Origin: Cycas panzhihuaensis
Taxonomy: Eukaryota; Cycadophyta
Length of the DNA stretch: 64,000 nt
Reading direction: 5' to 3'
NCBI GenBank assembly: GCA_023213395.1
Contig: CM041465.1
Coordinates: 91,953,741-92,017,740 of the forward strand
The translations under genes and the position numbers were made by a program. Positions 44,435-56,559 of this stretch are shown in pieces. Each line of letters opens with the position of its first letter. The first letter of the stretch is position 1. The notes under the pieces were generated by a model. That model saw only the letters and a list, made by a program, of their open reading frames with translations, ran no database searches and was not told the origin of the DNA.

Positions 44435-45307
44435 AGGAAGATATAGAAATCAATTGATAAGGAGATGGTAACAAATATAAATCTTTAACTATGGTGAAGA
44501 AAGAAGAAGGATCGTAAGTAGGATGATTATGATAAAAAATAACAAAGTGTCAAGCAGGGTTTGATCATAATTGGGGCTATGGTAGACCCAAACAACTAGA
44601 TCTGAAAATCCTGAATGACTCATCTAAATGAAACCAACCTACATATAAATAGGTGGGGATAAAGTCATCACACAAAACTCATTCACCTGTGAAACTCTTT
44701 TACTCATCACAACAAGGATTTATCCTTTTTAACGAAGTCTAAAACAAAAAGGCCAATCTCCTTAAGGATCAAACTGTAGAAAAAGAGGAAATTAAAATTA
44801 CAATATCTCTAAACATGAAGGGAAGATGGCATAACGAGTATTCGCTCTGAAGGATTAATAGAGAGAAATAATGATAATAAAAATAATCAAGAACAATTAG
44901 TGATATATGACCAAAAAGGAAACCCCTAGGTAACAAACTAGCAAATAAAAGTATGGTCTAAGTCAATGACTAAGTACTCGGAGCTAACAAAGATGTTTAT
45001 CTTTCTAGTATGAAAATAAAATAAAGCTGGGGGCCTAAGTTCTCTTTTGAGTATGGAACCTAAAAGAGAATGAGATCCAAGTATGGTGATGGAAAGTTCA
45101 CAATTAATGTAGATGCTAGAAAGAGAAAAAGACTTACACAATTATGAGTAGGATCTATCATAAAAGCACAATAATGCTTAGTAAAAATAAGAAGAAATTA
45201 GAAAGAAGAGGAGTTTTCTGATAGTTTTAGCTCATTAGATAAAGTAAAAAGCTTTAGAGTTGTATCTTATCCTCATTGTAGAGGGAATGAATATATGCTG
45301 CTAAGTA
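44435..45307. other. Element A spacer between integrase and second RNase H
   Basis: No recognisable protein on either strand; strongly AT-rich. Confidence 0.4.
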
Positions 45308-46430
45308 TAAAATTTTCTCAAATATTAAGAATTAATGAGCCTTTTAAATTCTAATCCTTTCAATGTTGAAATTTGATAAGCTTTGTTAGTTAAGTCTTTA
45401 ATTATTAAGAAAGGTCTTATCCACTTAGGAGAAAATTTATATTGCTTATCATGTAAATATTCTAACTTTAAGATTTTATCACCAACATTGAACTTTCTGG
45501 GTCTAAGCTACCTATCATGTGCAGCTTGGACTCTAGCCTTGGATACAATATTATTTTGTAAGGCTTGCAAGTGAGTTTGGTCTAATTTCTTGAGTTCCAA
45601 AAGGTGTGATTCCCTTTGAAACTACTCATGAGCAAACTCCTTTAATGAGACACATAAGGAAGGAATTTTAACCTCTAATGGAAGGATGACTTCAACACTG
45701 TAAATAAGGGAAAATAGTGTCATACTTATATCATTCTTAATGGAGGTCCTATAGGCCCATAATGTGAGAAATAACTGAGAGGGCTAATCCTTGTAAGAGG
45801 TAGCATCTGTGTTAGTTAGAATCTTAGCTAGGATCTTGTTAAAAGCTTCCACCTAGATATTTTCTTGAGGATGATAAGGGGTGGGTATCCTATGAGTGAT
45901 ATGAAACTTACTATATAATTCACTAATATGGGGATTACAAAATGAAGTCCCATTATTAGTAACAATAATATTTGGTATCCCAAACCTACAAATGATATAC
46001 TAAAATATGAACATAGCAACAAATTTTCTAGTAGTAGAAATTAATTGGATAACTTCACTCTACTTCATAAAATATTTAGTCACAGTTAAGATAAAATTAT
46101 GCCTATTAGAGGATGTTGGAAAAATATGACCAATGAGATCAAGACCCCATTGGGAAAAAGACCAAGGTGAAACTATTAATTTCATTTCCTACGTAGGTTT
46201 GTCTATCAAAGTTAGATGGGATTGGCATTTTTGGCACTTTTAAACATAAGAGTAGGTATCTTTAAATAAGGTAGGACAATAATAGCCCATACAAAGAATA
46301 CATTGGGCTATCAATTGAATGCCAAAGTGCCCACTACATGTTTCTTCATGGAATTCTGTCAAGGTAACTAATGATTCATCAGGTGAGAGGTACCTTAATA
46401 GAATTCCATCGAAAGAATGCTTATACAATA
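45308..46430 (-). pseudogene. Integrase of element A (Tat/Athila type)
   Basis: Zinc-binding region, open at 46240-46428: KHSFDGILLRYLSPDE, LTEFHEETCSGHFGIQ, ILCMGYYCPTLFKDTYSYV. Core: HNFILTVTKYFMK (first Asp now Lys), GIPNIIVTNNGTSFCNP (second Asp now Asn), HRIPTPYHPQEN and VEAFNKIL (Glu retained). C-terminal: SKARVQAAHDR, RKFNVGDKILKLEYLHDK, KFSPKWIRPFLIIKD, STLKGLEFKRLINS and YLRKFY. No chromodomain. Two of three catalytic acids are lost. Confidence 0.82.
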
Positions 46431-46639
46431 CTTCATTAAGTGAAAGGTATTACTTGGTAGTAGCTTGGATTCATCTTCTCTTCTTTAAAGTAGTAAGAGA
46501 AGGAAAAGATTGATCATGAAGATATAATCTAATCTACCCATACCATGGATCATCATAAGGGATGCCCTGGATATGGAAGATATGTTCATTTAGAAGGGAA
46601 TCATGAACTGGTTAACTAGCAGGATTGGGGAGAAGAGCA

Positions 46640-48200
46640 TCAACCATGATCTCCAAGATGACCATACCTTTCTTAGATTTCCTATTAAGCACTTGCAAAT
46701 TGAACTCTCAAAGTAACAAAGACCACTTACCTAACTGACTAGTAAGGTTAGACTTGGTAAGTAAATATCTTATAGGATTTGATTGAACAATGAGGTGGAC
46801 CCTATTTCCAAGGAGGTAGTGGTGTAGCTTATTAGTAGTGAAAACTAAAGTAAGGTACTCTTTTTTAGGAAAGGGATAATTAAGCTTAGCCACCACGAGG
46901 GTCCTCGTAATGAAGTAGATAACCCTTTCTTTATCAAAATCATACTCTTGTACTAGCATCCTTACTAATAATTTCTTTGTAGCTAAAGTGTATAAAATGA
47001 ATGACTTGTTGAACCTTAGTAGAGTAAGAACCTTAGTAGAGTGGAAACCAAAGCTTGATTTAGCTTATCAAAGTACTCTTAAACTTAAGGAGTCCATCAC
47101 AATTCAACATCTTTTTTTAAAAGATTAGTGATAGGTTTAACATCCAAGGTGAAATTAGCAATGAAATGTCTTAAGAAACCAAGTCTACCTAGAAAATATT
47201 TGATTTATTTTTGGCTCTTAGGGGGAGGCATTTGGACTATTGCCTCAATTTTTTCAAGATCGATTATAATCCTATCTTGACAAATGATGTTTCCCAACAT
47301 CTTCCCTAATATAAAAACAAAAACACACTTGGAAGGGTTAAGACACAAGCGATACTTTTTATACCTTTCAAAATTTCTTCTTAGATCATACAAATGATTA
47401 GACCTTTTACATGAAAGGGCAAGTATATTATGTAAATATACAACAATTATATTACTAATCAAGTCATAGAAAATTTAGGCCATAGCACTTTGATATGTTG
47501 TACTATCATTCTTCAATATGAATGACATAACTTTATAAATAAAGGTGCCTAAAGGAGTAGTAAAAGTGGTTTTATAATAATCATGAGGGGTAGTAGAAAT
47601 ATGATTATATCCTAAAAAACCTTCCATAAGGGATATTACCTTGAAACCAACCATCTAATTCCAACTTTAATCAAGAAAAAGAGGAGGAAAATTATTTTTG
47701 GGATATGCATCATTGATATCACGAAAGTTACTACAAATTCAAATTATACCATTCTTCTTTTCTATATGGACTATATTAGAGACCCATTGAGGATAGTCAA
47801 CACTCTCAATGAATCTAGCTCCTAACAACTTCTCCACTTTCAACTTAATGGCAAGGGAGAGGTATGGGTGGATAGGGAATTATTTTTGTCGTTTAGGTTT
47901 TACTCCAAGAATTACTATAATGTTGTGTTCAATAATTTAAGAATTAAGGCCTTGTATATCTTTATAGTTCCACGTGAAAACTAAGTAGAACTGATGGAAG
48001 AGATTCTTAAATTGAGTGATCTCTTGGGGAGTTTAATTAGCTCCCAACTTGATAATTCTAGGAATATCCTCTATCTCCAAATCTACATCAATAGTTTATT
48101 CCATAAGCATTGCATTCCCTTCTTCAAAATGAAGAGGGGTAGGCTCTATTGAAGAAATAGACTCCTGGGGTTGAGAATGATTAACTAAAACTCTTGAAAA
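46640..48200 (-). pseudogene. Reverse transcriptase and RNase H of element A
   Basis: Minus-strand blocks: QWVSNIVHIEKKNGII, YKTTFTTPLGTFIYKVMSF, FYDLISNIIVVYLHNILALS, LRRNFERYKKYRLCLNPSKC, VFVFILGKMLGNII, then RNase H at 46708-46959 with DKERVIYFITRTLVVAKLNY, PFPKKEYLTLVFTTNKLHHY and NPIRYLLTKSNLTSQLGKWS. The catalytic Y-x-D-D is YLHN here. Many stops and frameshifts upstream. Confidence 0.8.
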
Positions 48201-49250
48201 ACCCAACTTATGATGTCGATAAGGGAAACTAGGAGATGAACATGCTAGATGCTCTACGATTGTCTTGTCATTCTCAAAAGGTCCAAATGAAAAAGATTGA
48301 TGAGGAGAAGGTTTTTAGATTGGAAGGTAGATAGAGAGAGAGGCATGAAGGGTGAAAGAGAACCAACCAAAGAGTTTAAACAAGTGGGAATAAACACTAT
48401 GATTAAAGAAGCATGAGAAAAGAAAATAGGCCTATTGAAAAACTCCAAAATTGAAGAAAAAACTTTGTTAAACTCTTAATGATTCACACCACAATCACAA
48501 TTAGACCAAGATATTAGGATGAGAGAAGATGTTAAAGGATCCATATGAGGATGAGTAGGAAAAGAAATATTAGAGATGGAATTAACTTCCCATACTGCAG
48601 TAGAGGTATCACAACTATTTTAATCTATATCAAGTGAATCGGTATCTTCACCCCCTGATTCAAGGTTTGGGTATCAATACAACAACATCTTCCTCTCATG
48701 TCTATTCAACCATGTCTTAAAGAAAGTGGAGTGAGAGAAATATGGGGGAACATAACACATGAATCATGCATAATTAAACTTGAAGAAGTAGTAACCGAAT
48801 GAGTGGTAAGGGGGGAACCACTGGATTTACCCATGAGGGTAAGAATAAAACCTATGAGAAATAAGCTTGAATGGGAGGGAAGGTATTTATGCTAGCAAGC
48901 CCAACTAGGGGTGGACTTGCATGGGATACAATGGAGCAAGAAGCCACTTCTTCATCAGAAATGGAAAAAGAAGAAATCAAAGAGTAATTAGTCAAGTCTA
49001 AAGGAATAAGAGTAGATGGGGACTTGATGAAAAAGGAACAACTTAAACTAAATCCACTTCCTTTATCTATGGTTTGGTAAAAATGGTTTCAATAGCAAAG
49101 TATTGACCTAAACCAAGCAATTGAAAGAAATACTCTACAGAATTAGAGGATTCACCAAATTCCAAAAAAGTCTTAATAAGAGAAACTGATTACTTAATGG
49201 GTTTAGTCTTTCTCTTGACAATCTTTAATTGTCCCTTGTGGATGAACCTA
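48201..49250 (-). other. Element A linker between protease and reverse transcriptase
   Basis: Low-complexity, broken minus-strand frames in the position of element B's linker (18173-18930). No domain recognised. Confidence 0.4.
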
Positions 49251-49947
49251 AGTTCACTAAAGAGGGAGGAACAAACTGCTACCATTTAGGTAATCCATGG
49301 TCTACCCAAAAGTATGTTAAATTGTAAGTCTAGATTGATAATAGTAAGCTCGGCAAGAACTGTCTTTCTTCTAACATGAGAGGAAGAGTGTCTTGACCGA
49401 AGGGCACCTTCTAATTCTTATCATACCCTTAGCAAATACACTCACATAGATCAAAAATAGAAATATCCAAATCTTCAATAAGATGAAGAGGGATTACATT
49501 AATGGATGATCCCTTGTCAATAATAACTCACTTGATATTAACATCATCCTTCACAATCTCAATGTAAAATGGGAGTATGTCATTCAACACATGGGCAGAA
49601 TGACTAGATAAGGTAGAAAGGTCAAAAGAAAGCATAGAAGTGAGTGAAGAAACTACTAGAGGTAAAGAGTTAGGATTCCTCACCATCAAATCATTGAATG
49701 ATTTAAATGGACATGTACTCTTTATGGTCTCCACCATGTTTATGGTTCTCTTGGTATCTCCACCTTTAGGAGGTAGGAGAGATTGATTGTTATTTCTTTT
49801 TGTTGGAGCATTTGTAGGAGTGGTGGTCTTCTTTGATGAGTTATAACTCAAAGGTTCACCTCCGTTATCTTGGACTTGCTTTTCTTTATCTTTAACATCT
49901 TTACTTATCTTTTTGTTATGTTGAGGTAATGGATCCTTGTGGATCAT
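49251..49947 (-). pseudogene. Protease region of element A
   Basis: An open segment of 139 codons (49528-49947) with NPNSLPLVVSSLTSMLSFDL and HAVHVLNDILPFYIEIV-like residues precedes VIIDKGSSINVIPLHLIEDL, the protease site V-I-D-x-G-S-S-x-N-x-x-P with Asp retained. A stop separates the two parts. The layout is as in element B. Confidence 0.7.
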
Positions 49948-51100
49948 TTAGTCTTGAGATGACCTAGAAGAGCAGTTTGTTTAGATATTTGTGTTCTAAG
50001 TTATATTTTGAACTATTTGGCACTTATTTGTATCATGTGCATCTATTTGATGGTATGAGCACCATTTTATCTTTTTAAAGGGAGGGGGAATTGGGGGAGG
50101 ATCTTGTTTCTTTCTCCCCTTAGTAAGATGAATAACTTTGGTCTCTTGGGAAGGCTTACTTTGAGAAGGAGCATCAACATGTAATTTGGTATTAATTGCA
50201 TATTCTAATGATCTAATTGAAGAAGTTATATGATTATAAGTAGGCTTAGGATAGGAGGCCTTTATGGTTTGAATTATTTCTTTAGAAGGCATAGGTTTCT
50301 GAACCTTCTTGATAACTACTCAAATTTTAAATGTTTATAGGGCTAAACAATGATAAACAGCTTCTTCATATGTTTGAGGGCCTAGTTTTAGAAATTTTAA
50401 GTGCATGCGGGACCTTAACATATTAGTAAATAGATAAAATAATAAGCTAGGATCAAGATGTGAGTGACAAGCATATACTTGGTCTTGAAATCTCCTGACA
50501 AAGTCCCTTGATGTATCATCATAATTCTGATTAATATCCAATAAAGATTTAATGCCTAATTCAAATGGTCTTGCCACATTAAAATAGTTGATAAAGGAGT
50601 CAACTAATTGTTAGAATGAGAGGATAGAAGCTGAAAGGAGATGGTAAAACCACTTAAAGAATCTCCTTAAAGCAATTTAGGGAATAGGTGTAATATGACA
50701 TAATTATATGGCATGAAATTTGTGCAAGCATGTGTGAATGTCTATATATGGAAGGTAAGGTCCTGGGAAGAGTCACTAGAAAATTTAGCTAACTCAAGAA
50801 GGAAAAGAGACATAAGTGACAATAAGACCTCACACAAAAAGGGAGACTTCATATAATCTAGGAAAGGTCTCCTTGGCTTCAATGTAGTAGAATGTTGAGG
50901 TGAGGATGAGAAATAAGAAATAGATGAATTGATAGGTTGTTGTGATTGTAGTAGTTATTATAATTGTAAAATGTCATGGGTTAGAAAAGTAGAGGGAGAA
51001 TTAAACTATGTTATAGGGTTAACCACAAAGTTAGTTTGAGGTATAAGGTATTAAGGGAAGTTTGGATTGAAAGTATAAAAAGGATTGGGTTGTGGAGTAG
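49948..51100 (-). pseudogene. Gag of element A
   Basis: The minus strand reads ARPFELGIKSLLDINQNYDD, TSRDFVRRFQDQVYACHSHL and LQ/RMHLKFLKLGPQTYEEAVYH (50335-50577), the second half of a gag core. It is followed at 49996-50292 by an open 98-codon segment ending KIKWCSYHQIDAHDTNKC, a C-x2-H-x4-H-x4-C knuckle variant also seen in element B (KKWCSIHRECFHEDS). The N-terminal half, to about 51100, is broken. Confidence 0.72.
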
Positions 51101-52100
51101 GTCTAAGAATGCGTGTAGAGGAAGTAGGATTGGAAATCCTCAAAGCTTGTGATTAACTTGTCGAAGCATGAGGATAAGTGGAATGAGTGTAAGAAACATG
51201 CTATGAAGAGGGAACCATATTAGACACTTTAAGAGATGGTGGGCAAGGTTTAACACCATGGGACCAAATGATATATGATGTCTGAAGGGGTAATTGAGTG
51301 GTAGAGGAGATAGGATAGGAAGATGTAATCCTAGTGTAATAAGAATGGATAGATCATAAATTGGGTAAAACCATAACCACTTAACTGGAAGTGGATACAT
51401 GCATGGCACTAGGGTTTCTATGAGTAACAATGGTATTAGTATCTCCATGGGTGGGAGGCATGGAATGAGAGGAATGAATATAAACTTATTGTCTAAGAGG
51501 AGATTGATGAGGCTATAAATGAGTTGATTTATGGTTGTTAACTTCCTCTAAAGATAGAGAATGGGATTGCGATATAGGTCTTAGTGAAGGAGGATGAGAA
51601 GGATGAGGAGATCAAATGGCCTTAGGTGGGGGATCTACCTTTATTGACTTATAATCCTCACCTAAGGGATCGATCTGAAGATGTTGTGATAGGGATGTCA
51701 TGGTATAAGTCTCTAGGTAAAATGGGTCATGATAACTAGGCATGCATAGTGGAGTAGGGATCTTAGTAAGAACCAACTCAAAAAAGGAGAATGTGGTTGA
51801 CCAGAAGGTGGTTCTTCTTATGCCAAAGAAGGATATATAAAATAAGAATCACTAAGGTTTTGAGAGGGTTCAAGGTATCCTTGCTCCAATGGTATGTTAT
51901 ATAATTAGTTTGAATCTTCAGAAGGATAGATATAAGTGTCATGTACTTGAAGTTTAAAAGATTTAACATAGAATAATGGGACTTCTTGACTAAAGTAAGA
52001 AGGGTGCACTTGAGAATTATAAAGAAGGCCTTGGAACCTCAAGGAGTGCCTAGGAGTAGGTGTCTAGTTTCCATTGCTTTAAAAGAAAATAAATGGTAAC
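51101..52100 (-). other. Element A leader and N-terminal gag region
   Basis: Pro-, Leu- and His-rich broken frames, in the place of element B's Pro/Ser-rich segment. No conserved domain. Confidence 0.4.
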
Positions 52101-52118
52101 TCCCTAATATGGTCGCCA
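52101..52118 (-). other. Primer-binding site of element A
   Basis: The minus strand reads TGGCGACCATATTAGGGA, nine bases inside the LTR edge. It starts with the TGG expected for a tRNA primer. Confidence 0.75.
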
Positions 52119-52127
52119 GAAAGATAG

Positions 52128-54549
52128 TGCATTCTTAGGAGGGCTTAAACTAGATATCCCTCAATTATTAAGGTATCATCTTTGTCTCAATTAAAAGTGG
52201 GAGATATGAAGTTCAGGTAGTTCTACTAGACCACCTTTGCCCAACTCCTAAGAAGGAGTTTGTGCCTAGTTATTTCGTTTAATAAAATGTGAATGTAAAA
52301 TGTGACAAAAGGCATGGATGTGAAAGGGAGGGTAGTAGAATCCACTAACCTACAAAACTAGGCAAAGGAGTTCTAGATTCAGAGCTACACTAATAATATT
52401 TTTAATATCCTTCCTAAGGGCTCCTTTTGAATAATCTTTTTAACCTTTCAGGTTCTACAAGGATATAAGAAAGGGTAAGCAAATAGAAAGGTTATCCTTC
52501 TTATTTTTCTTCTTTTTTATTTTCTTTTTCTTGTTTTTCTTTTGTTTGTGTTCTCCTTCTTTATTTGATTTATTTTTTGTGTTTCCCTTTTGTACTTTTG
52601 TTTATTTAACAAAGCAAAGTAAAATATGGCAAAAGTCCTACTTCACTTCTAATCAGCAAAAGAAAAATCATAACTAGATGTATGCAAATATTTTGTGTCT
52701 TTTTTCATTTTCTTTAAAGAAATTAAAAGATGCAAATGCAAATATGAAATTATCCTTCTACATGCAATGTATGCACTTTATAATAAATGGAAAAATATTT
52801 TCAAGAGATACAATACATACAATATGATTGTTTGTGCAAATTTTTCGAAGAAATCAATGACATGTAATGATATTTAATAAATATCACTTTACATGCATGC
52901 AACTAATTCTTTGAAAGGATGATGTATCATGCAAAAAAAAAAAGAAGAGATTTAAAGAAGATGTTACTGTTATTTTTAATGAGTTTTTAGACTCATAAGA
53001 TCACATGCAATCAATAAATCTGAACCACAACTTTCAGATAAGAAACTAGCTTCAAAGTTTCTATCACAGTTGGAGTGAGAAAGACACCAAAAGGATCCTT
53101 GAGCCTTTAATAAACTAAAAAATCATACATACATTCACTACTCAATACTTCTAACTTTTCTTTTAAAGAGCAAAAAAGGTAAACTTAAGAGTGAAACTAA
53201 AAGCAAACCATAATATTACGAAATTGAAACTTCTTTCCTATTGCAAATGGATGCCTCTAGATGACAATTTTCCTTCGAGCTAATTAATGTTTTCCAATAT
53301 TTTCCTTTAAAACAAACCAAGGGAGAAAACCAATGAAATAAAAAAGGCTAAACCATAGCCAATCAATGCCAAAAAGGTTGGAAAATTGCCTAAAATACAA
53401 GCTGCTATAGAAGAATTGAAAGGGATAACTAGATGAGCGATGGAGAGATGACCATGCCCCACCCTAGTCTAACCCTTAAGAAACCCCACAAAGAGTTGAC
53501 CTTTCAGCAAGTATTTCAAAGCCTAAAATGAGTACAAGACCAATACATTAATTAACCAAATAAAAGAGAAAATTTTGAGTAAAGAATACCTTCAAAATAC
53601 TGTAAAATGAACTACAAACTTAATAGGAAAGATCTTACCCAATTAGAAGAAGTTTGAAGTATGAAACTTTGATAAAACTCCATAAGAATGAATCTCAAAC
53701 TATCAATATTTGAATATTAGTAAAGCACAAAGTCACAACATTAAAAATCTTCCATGATTTTACCCACAAGTCTCTTTAAAATCCAAGTTTTAGTGACAAC
53801 AATAGCAGTCTTAAAAATCTCTAAGAAAACTCAGAAAAATCCACTACAAACTTGAGCAAATCACTACTAACTCATCAACAATGAATCACAAAACCTTTAA
53901 CATCATTCCTGGGCATTGAAGAGATCAGATCCCACTAAATATGGGTGGTGACATATAAAATTCTGGCACATTGGCTGAGTTTTACATGCATTATAGTAAA
54001 AAATGTAACTGGTCATATTTTTGGACCTACAAAAATGTGACTTTACACTAAAAATACGATCGGTCACATTTTTCGTAGTGCAAAAAAAGTGACAAATGTG
54101 GAGGTAAAAATTTACTCAAAAAAAGGTTAAAATTTGATATTAAATAGAAATTAAACTACAAATAACTTTATAAATGAGTAAATATGCCCAGAATAAGGTG
54201 AAAATATTAAATACAAGTCCAAAAATGATAAAAAATGCTAAAGTTAGGTGAAATCAAGGATAAAAATACAAAATTAATAAGTTCTAAAGGAACCATTGGG
54301 TCAAGTTGATTATGAAGAAAAACTTTAGTGCCATAGTCTCAATTATTAGGGGGTGGTGGTAAAAATACAAGTCATATCATCATTCATCATAAATCATTAA
54401 ACCAAATTCATATATTTCTTCATTAAAGCATGGCTTAATTAATAATCAAACAAATATATCTTTCATTTTCCATGAAACCATACAATAAACACATTAAAAT
54501 CTTACAACTACAAATCAATTACCAATAAAAGGCCAGGTTTGGTGAAACA
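52128..54549 (-). repeat. 5' LTR of element A (about 2.4 kb)
   Basis: Aligns with 37227-39622 throughout. Edges TGCATTC and ...GGTGAAACA. It contains an imperfect palindrome near 54050-54078 (arms AAAAATACGATC and GGTCACATTTTT) that the other LTR lacks. Confidence 0.85.
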
Positions 54550-54790
54550 CATACCACCCTATTAATTCTCACTACTTAGTAAACCCTCATAGTCCTACTG
54601 GATCAAATCCTCGCTAACCGCTAATGTCACCTCTAGAATCATACTATTTCAAAACATCTACTATAATGGGTCAATTATAATATAGATGAAGTAACTTAGG
54701 AATATAATGAGTTCATCCAATAATATCCTCATCTCTAATGTTACAAGGACTCAACATCTTAAAGTAGAAATAAATAGGTAACATACTTTT
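54550..54790 (+). pseudogene. Chromodomain of element E, separated from its integrase by element A
   Basis: The plus strand reads IVLLDQILANR, NHTISKHLL, then (after a stop) WVNYNIDEVT, stop, EYNEFIQ and YPHL. This follows the chromovirus chromodomain: V-L-D-x-R..., x-x-x-V-L-V-K-W-x-x-x-x-x-E-x-T-W-E-x...F...P. A chromodomain directs integration by binding modified histones. It lies immediately right of element A's LTR and in the same direction as the integrase ending at 37226, so A inserted between them. Confidence 0.7.
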
Positions 54791-54860
54791 TTCTCTTCCT
54801 CTCTTCAAAAGAAACTACAAAATTAAAATATTTGATTTATAGCCCTTTTCATTTTAAAAT

Positions 54861-54878
54861 AAAATCTATGGGGGAGGG
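54861..54878 (+). other. Possible polypurine tract of element E
   Basis: GGGGGAGGG at 54870-54878, about 120 bp after the chromodomain, in the right direction. No LTR start could be confirmed after it. Confidence 0.35.
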
Positions 54879-54884
54879 TTTTAA

Positions 54885-55619
54885 AAGGAATACCTAGGAG
54901 TCACTCCAAGTATTTCCACAAACCTTTTTAGCATGAAAAACCCCATGAATTCTACTAATTAATTCAAATCTAAGTTAGTTACATATATTTAATCCATAAA
55001 ATTTCTACAAAAAATCTAGTAGCATTTCTACTTATTAGATTGAGTTATAATACAAAAAAGTTTTAAAGAAAGCTCAAAGTATATGAAAATGAAGTTAAAA
55101 CCAATTTTTTAACTCATATATTTTTTATGAACTTGATAAAATTTAGGTAGCACTTTGGCTATGTAACGAGCACAATCTTTTGGTAAGAAGAGTAGGGAAG
55201 AAGGAAGAGTTTAATTTGTTCCAAATGCCTCCAACTAAAAGGAAGCAATAATCTAGAGCTAACAACAAGTTGATATAAAAAGAGGCTAAGAATTAATAGT
55301 GTTGCCAACACTTCTTGAGCCCAATGGATAATACTAAGCCTTTGTTCCCCCTACAAGACACTCAAATAATGGATAAGTAAAATATATAAAAAAAACAATA
55401 GAAACTAAATAAAGGAAAATATAAAATAGTTTAAAAATTAAAAAGGAATTAAACAACAATTAGAAAAGAGAGGAAAACCCCAATAATGTAGTGGGTGTTG
55501 CCCCAATTCTTAGTGAATGAGGGGTGTAGATGATATGCATTTGTAATGAAGGAGGTTTTAATAACTACTAGTCTCCAATCTTTAAGCTAAAAGTGGAAGC
55601 CAATAAGTTAGTTATAAAT
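54885..55619. other. Unassigned AT-rich stretch
   Basis: No coding pattern. Probably holds the remains of the 3' LTR of element E and the left part of LTR H; the boundary could not be seen. Confidence 0.35.
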
Positions 55620-56448
55620 ACAAGTGGAAGTCTATAGATTTTTTGGTAGTATTTTGATGACATAATATTGTAAAATTTTGGCTTCCCCTTTTTGCTCAAA
55701 TGAGAGGGATTTAAATTTTGGCCTCCCCTTTTTGCCTATTATTTTAATGCTAATTAATTCCATAGCTTTAATTAGGCCATGGTTTGGATCAAAACCCATG
55801 GCCAACCCATGGTTTTGATAAGTCTTGATGGTTGCCCCATGATTAGATTCCATAAATGCATAATCAACCATAAGCTATAAAAATTTTTAAAGTGAAAATA
55901 TTCATCTTATAAGGTTTACCATGGTATTGTAAAGTTATATTCTATGATACTGTGATAAATTTTATGGTACTACAAATATTTTAGAATTGATAAAATAAGC
56001 ATAAATTAGGTTGGGATAGACAAAAATCAAAATGGAATAAGCAAAATCCAAAGCTAAAAAAAAAAAAACACTATAGAATGGGGGAAAACATATGAAAAAA
56101 TAGTAGTTCCAATGAATAAAATATCCAAAAAGATAATATAAGTAAAGTAATACTACAAATAGAAGAGGAAGAAGGGTGAGAAGTGAATGTAGAGGTATTA
56201 AAAGGCCTTTCTTCATAACATCAAGCTCAATTAGACAACTTTTGTAGCCAATAACCATGGCTAGTCTTATCATCAATTGAATACACATACATCCATCAAC
56301 TAGAATAGTGAGTAAATATTAGCATATGCTTATGAAAAAGTAAAAACCAAGCTAAAACTAAAGTAAAACTAAAATAAAATACATGAAACATGTATTTTCA
56401 CTTACCTACTGGTGCAATGACTATGAATTTATTAGGTTACAAGAAACA
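55620..56448 (-). repeat. LTR of element H, right part (Tat-like)
   Basis: At 55915-55980 there is GTTTACCATGGTATTGTAAAG and following words in the style of element B's palindromic stretch. The right edge ...TTACAAGAAACA is followed by a purine-rich minus-strand tract (ATGGGGTAGG). This is the same layout as the left LTRs of A and B. The left LTR edge is not defined. Confidence 0.5.
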
Positions 56449-56462
56449 CCTACCCCATTGAC
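56449..56462 (-). other. Possible polypurine tract of element H
   Basis: The minus strand reads CAATGGGGTAGG just before TGTTTCTTG. It corresponds in place to AAGGGGGCAG in B but is less pure. Confidence 0.4.
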
Positions 56463-56559
56463 AACAAAACTTCTTTAGATATTAGTTGTAAGAAAATAAA
56501 TATTGTCAATAATGCTCTAGTTATACTATAATGAGCCTATAGAAATGAATAGGTAAGGC

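Larger units (their letters stand above)
37227..54549 (-). mobile_element. Element A: full-length Tat-like Ty3/gypsy retrotransposon, about 17.3 kb, inside element E
   Basis: Two LTRs of about 2.4 kb, a polypurine tract inside the left one and a primer site beside the right one; all coding domains are on the minus strand in the order gag, protease, RT-RNase H, integrase, second RNase H. A plus-strand accessory frame lies in the 3' region. It splits the integrase-chromodomain reading of element E. No clean target duplication is visible; CACAC (37219-37223) and CATAC (54550-54554) are candidates only if the LTR edge is shifted by three bases. It is more decayed than element B. Confidence 0.88.
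27287..54884 (+). mobile_element. Element E: chromovirus-like Ty3/gypsy retrotransposon, interrupted by elements G and A
   Basis: Putative 5' LTR and primer site at 27287-27662, gag from 32991, then protease, RT, RNase H and integrase to 37226. The integrase tail is cut by element A and a chromodomain resumes at 54550. The leader is cut by copia element G. Removing both insertions leaves about 6.1 kb. The link between the LTR at 27287 and the coding part rests only on order, spacing and direction. The 3' LTR was not recognised. Confidence 0.6.

Noticed and set aside
51140-51448. 102-codon Leu/Pro-rich minus-strand frame
   Set aside because: Resembles a membrane protein only through AT-rich Leu/Ile codons; it lies in the leader of element A with no conserved pattern.
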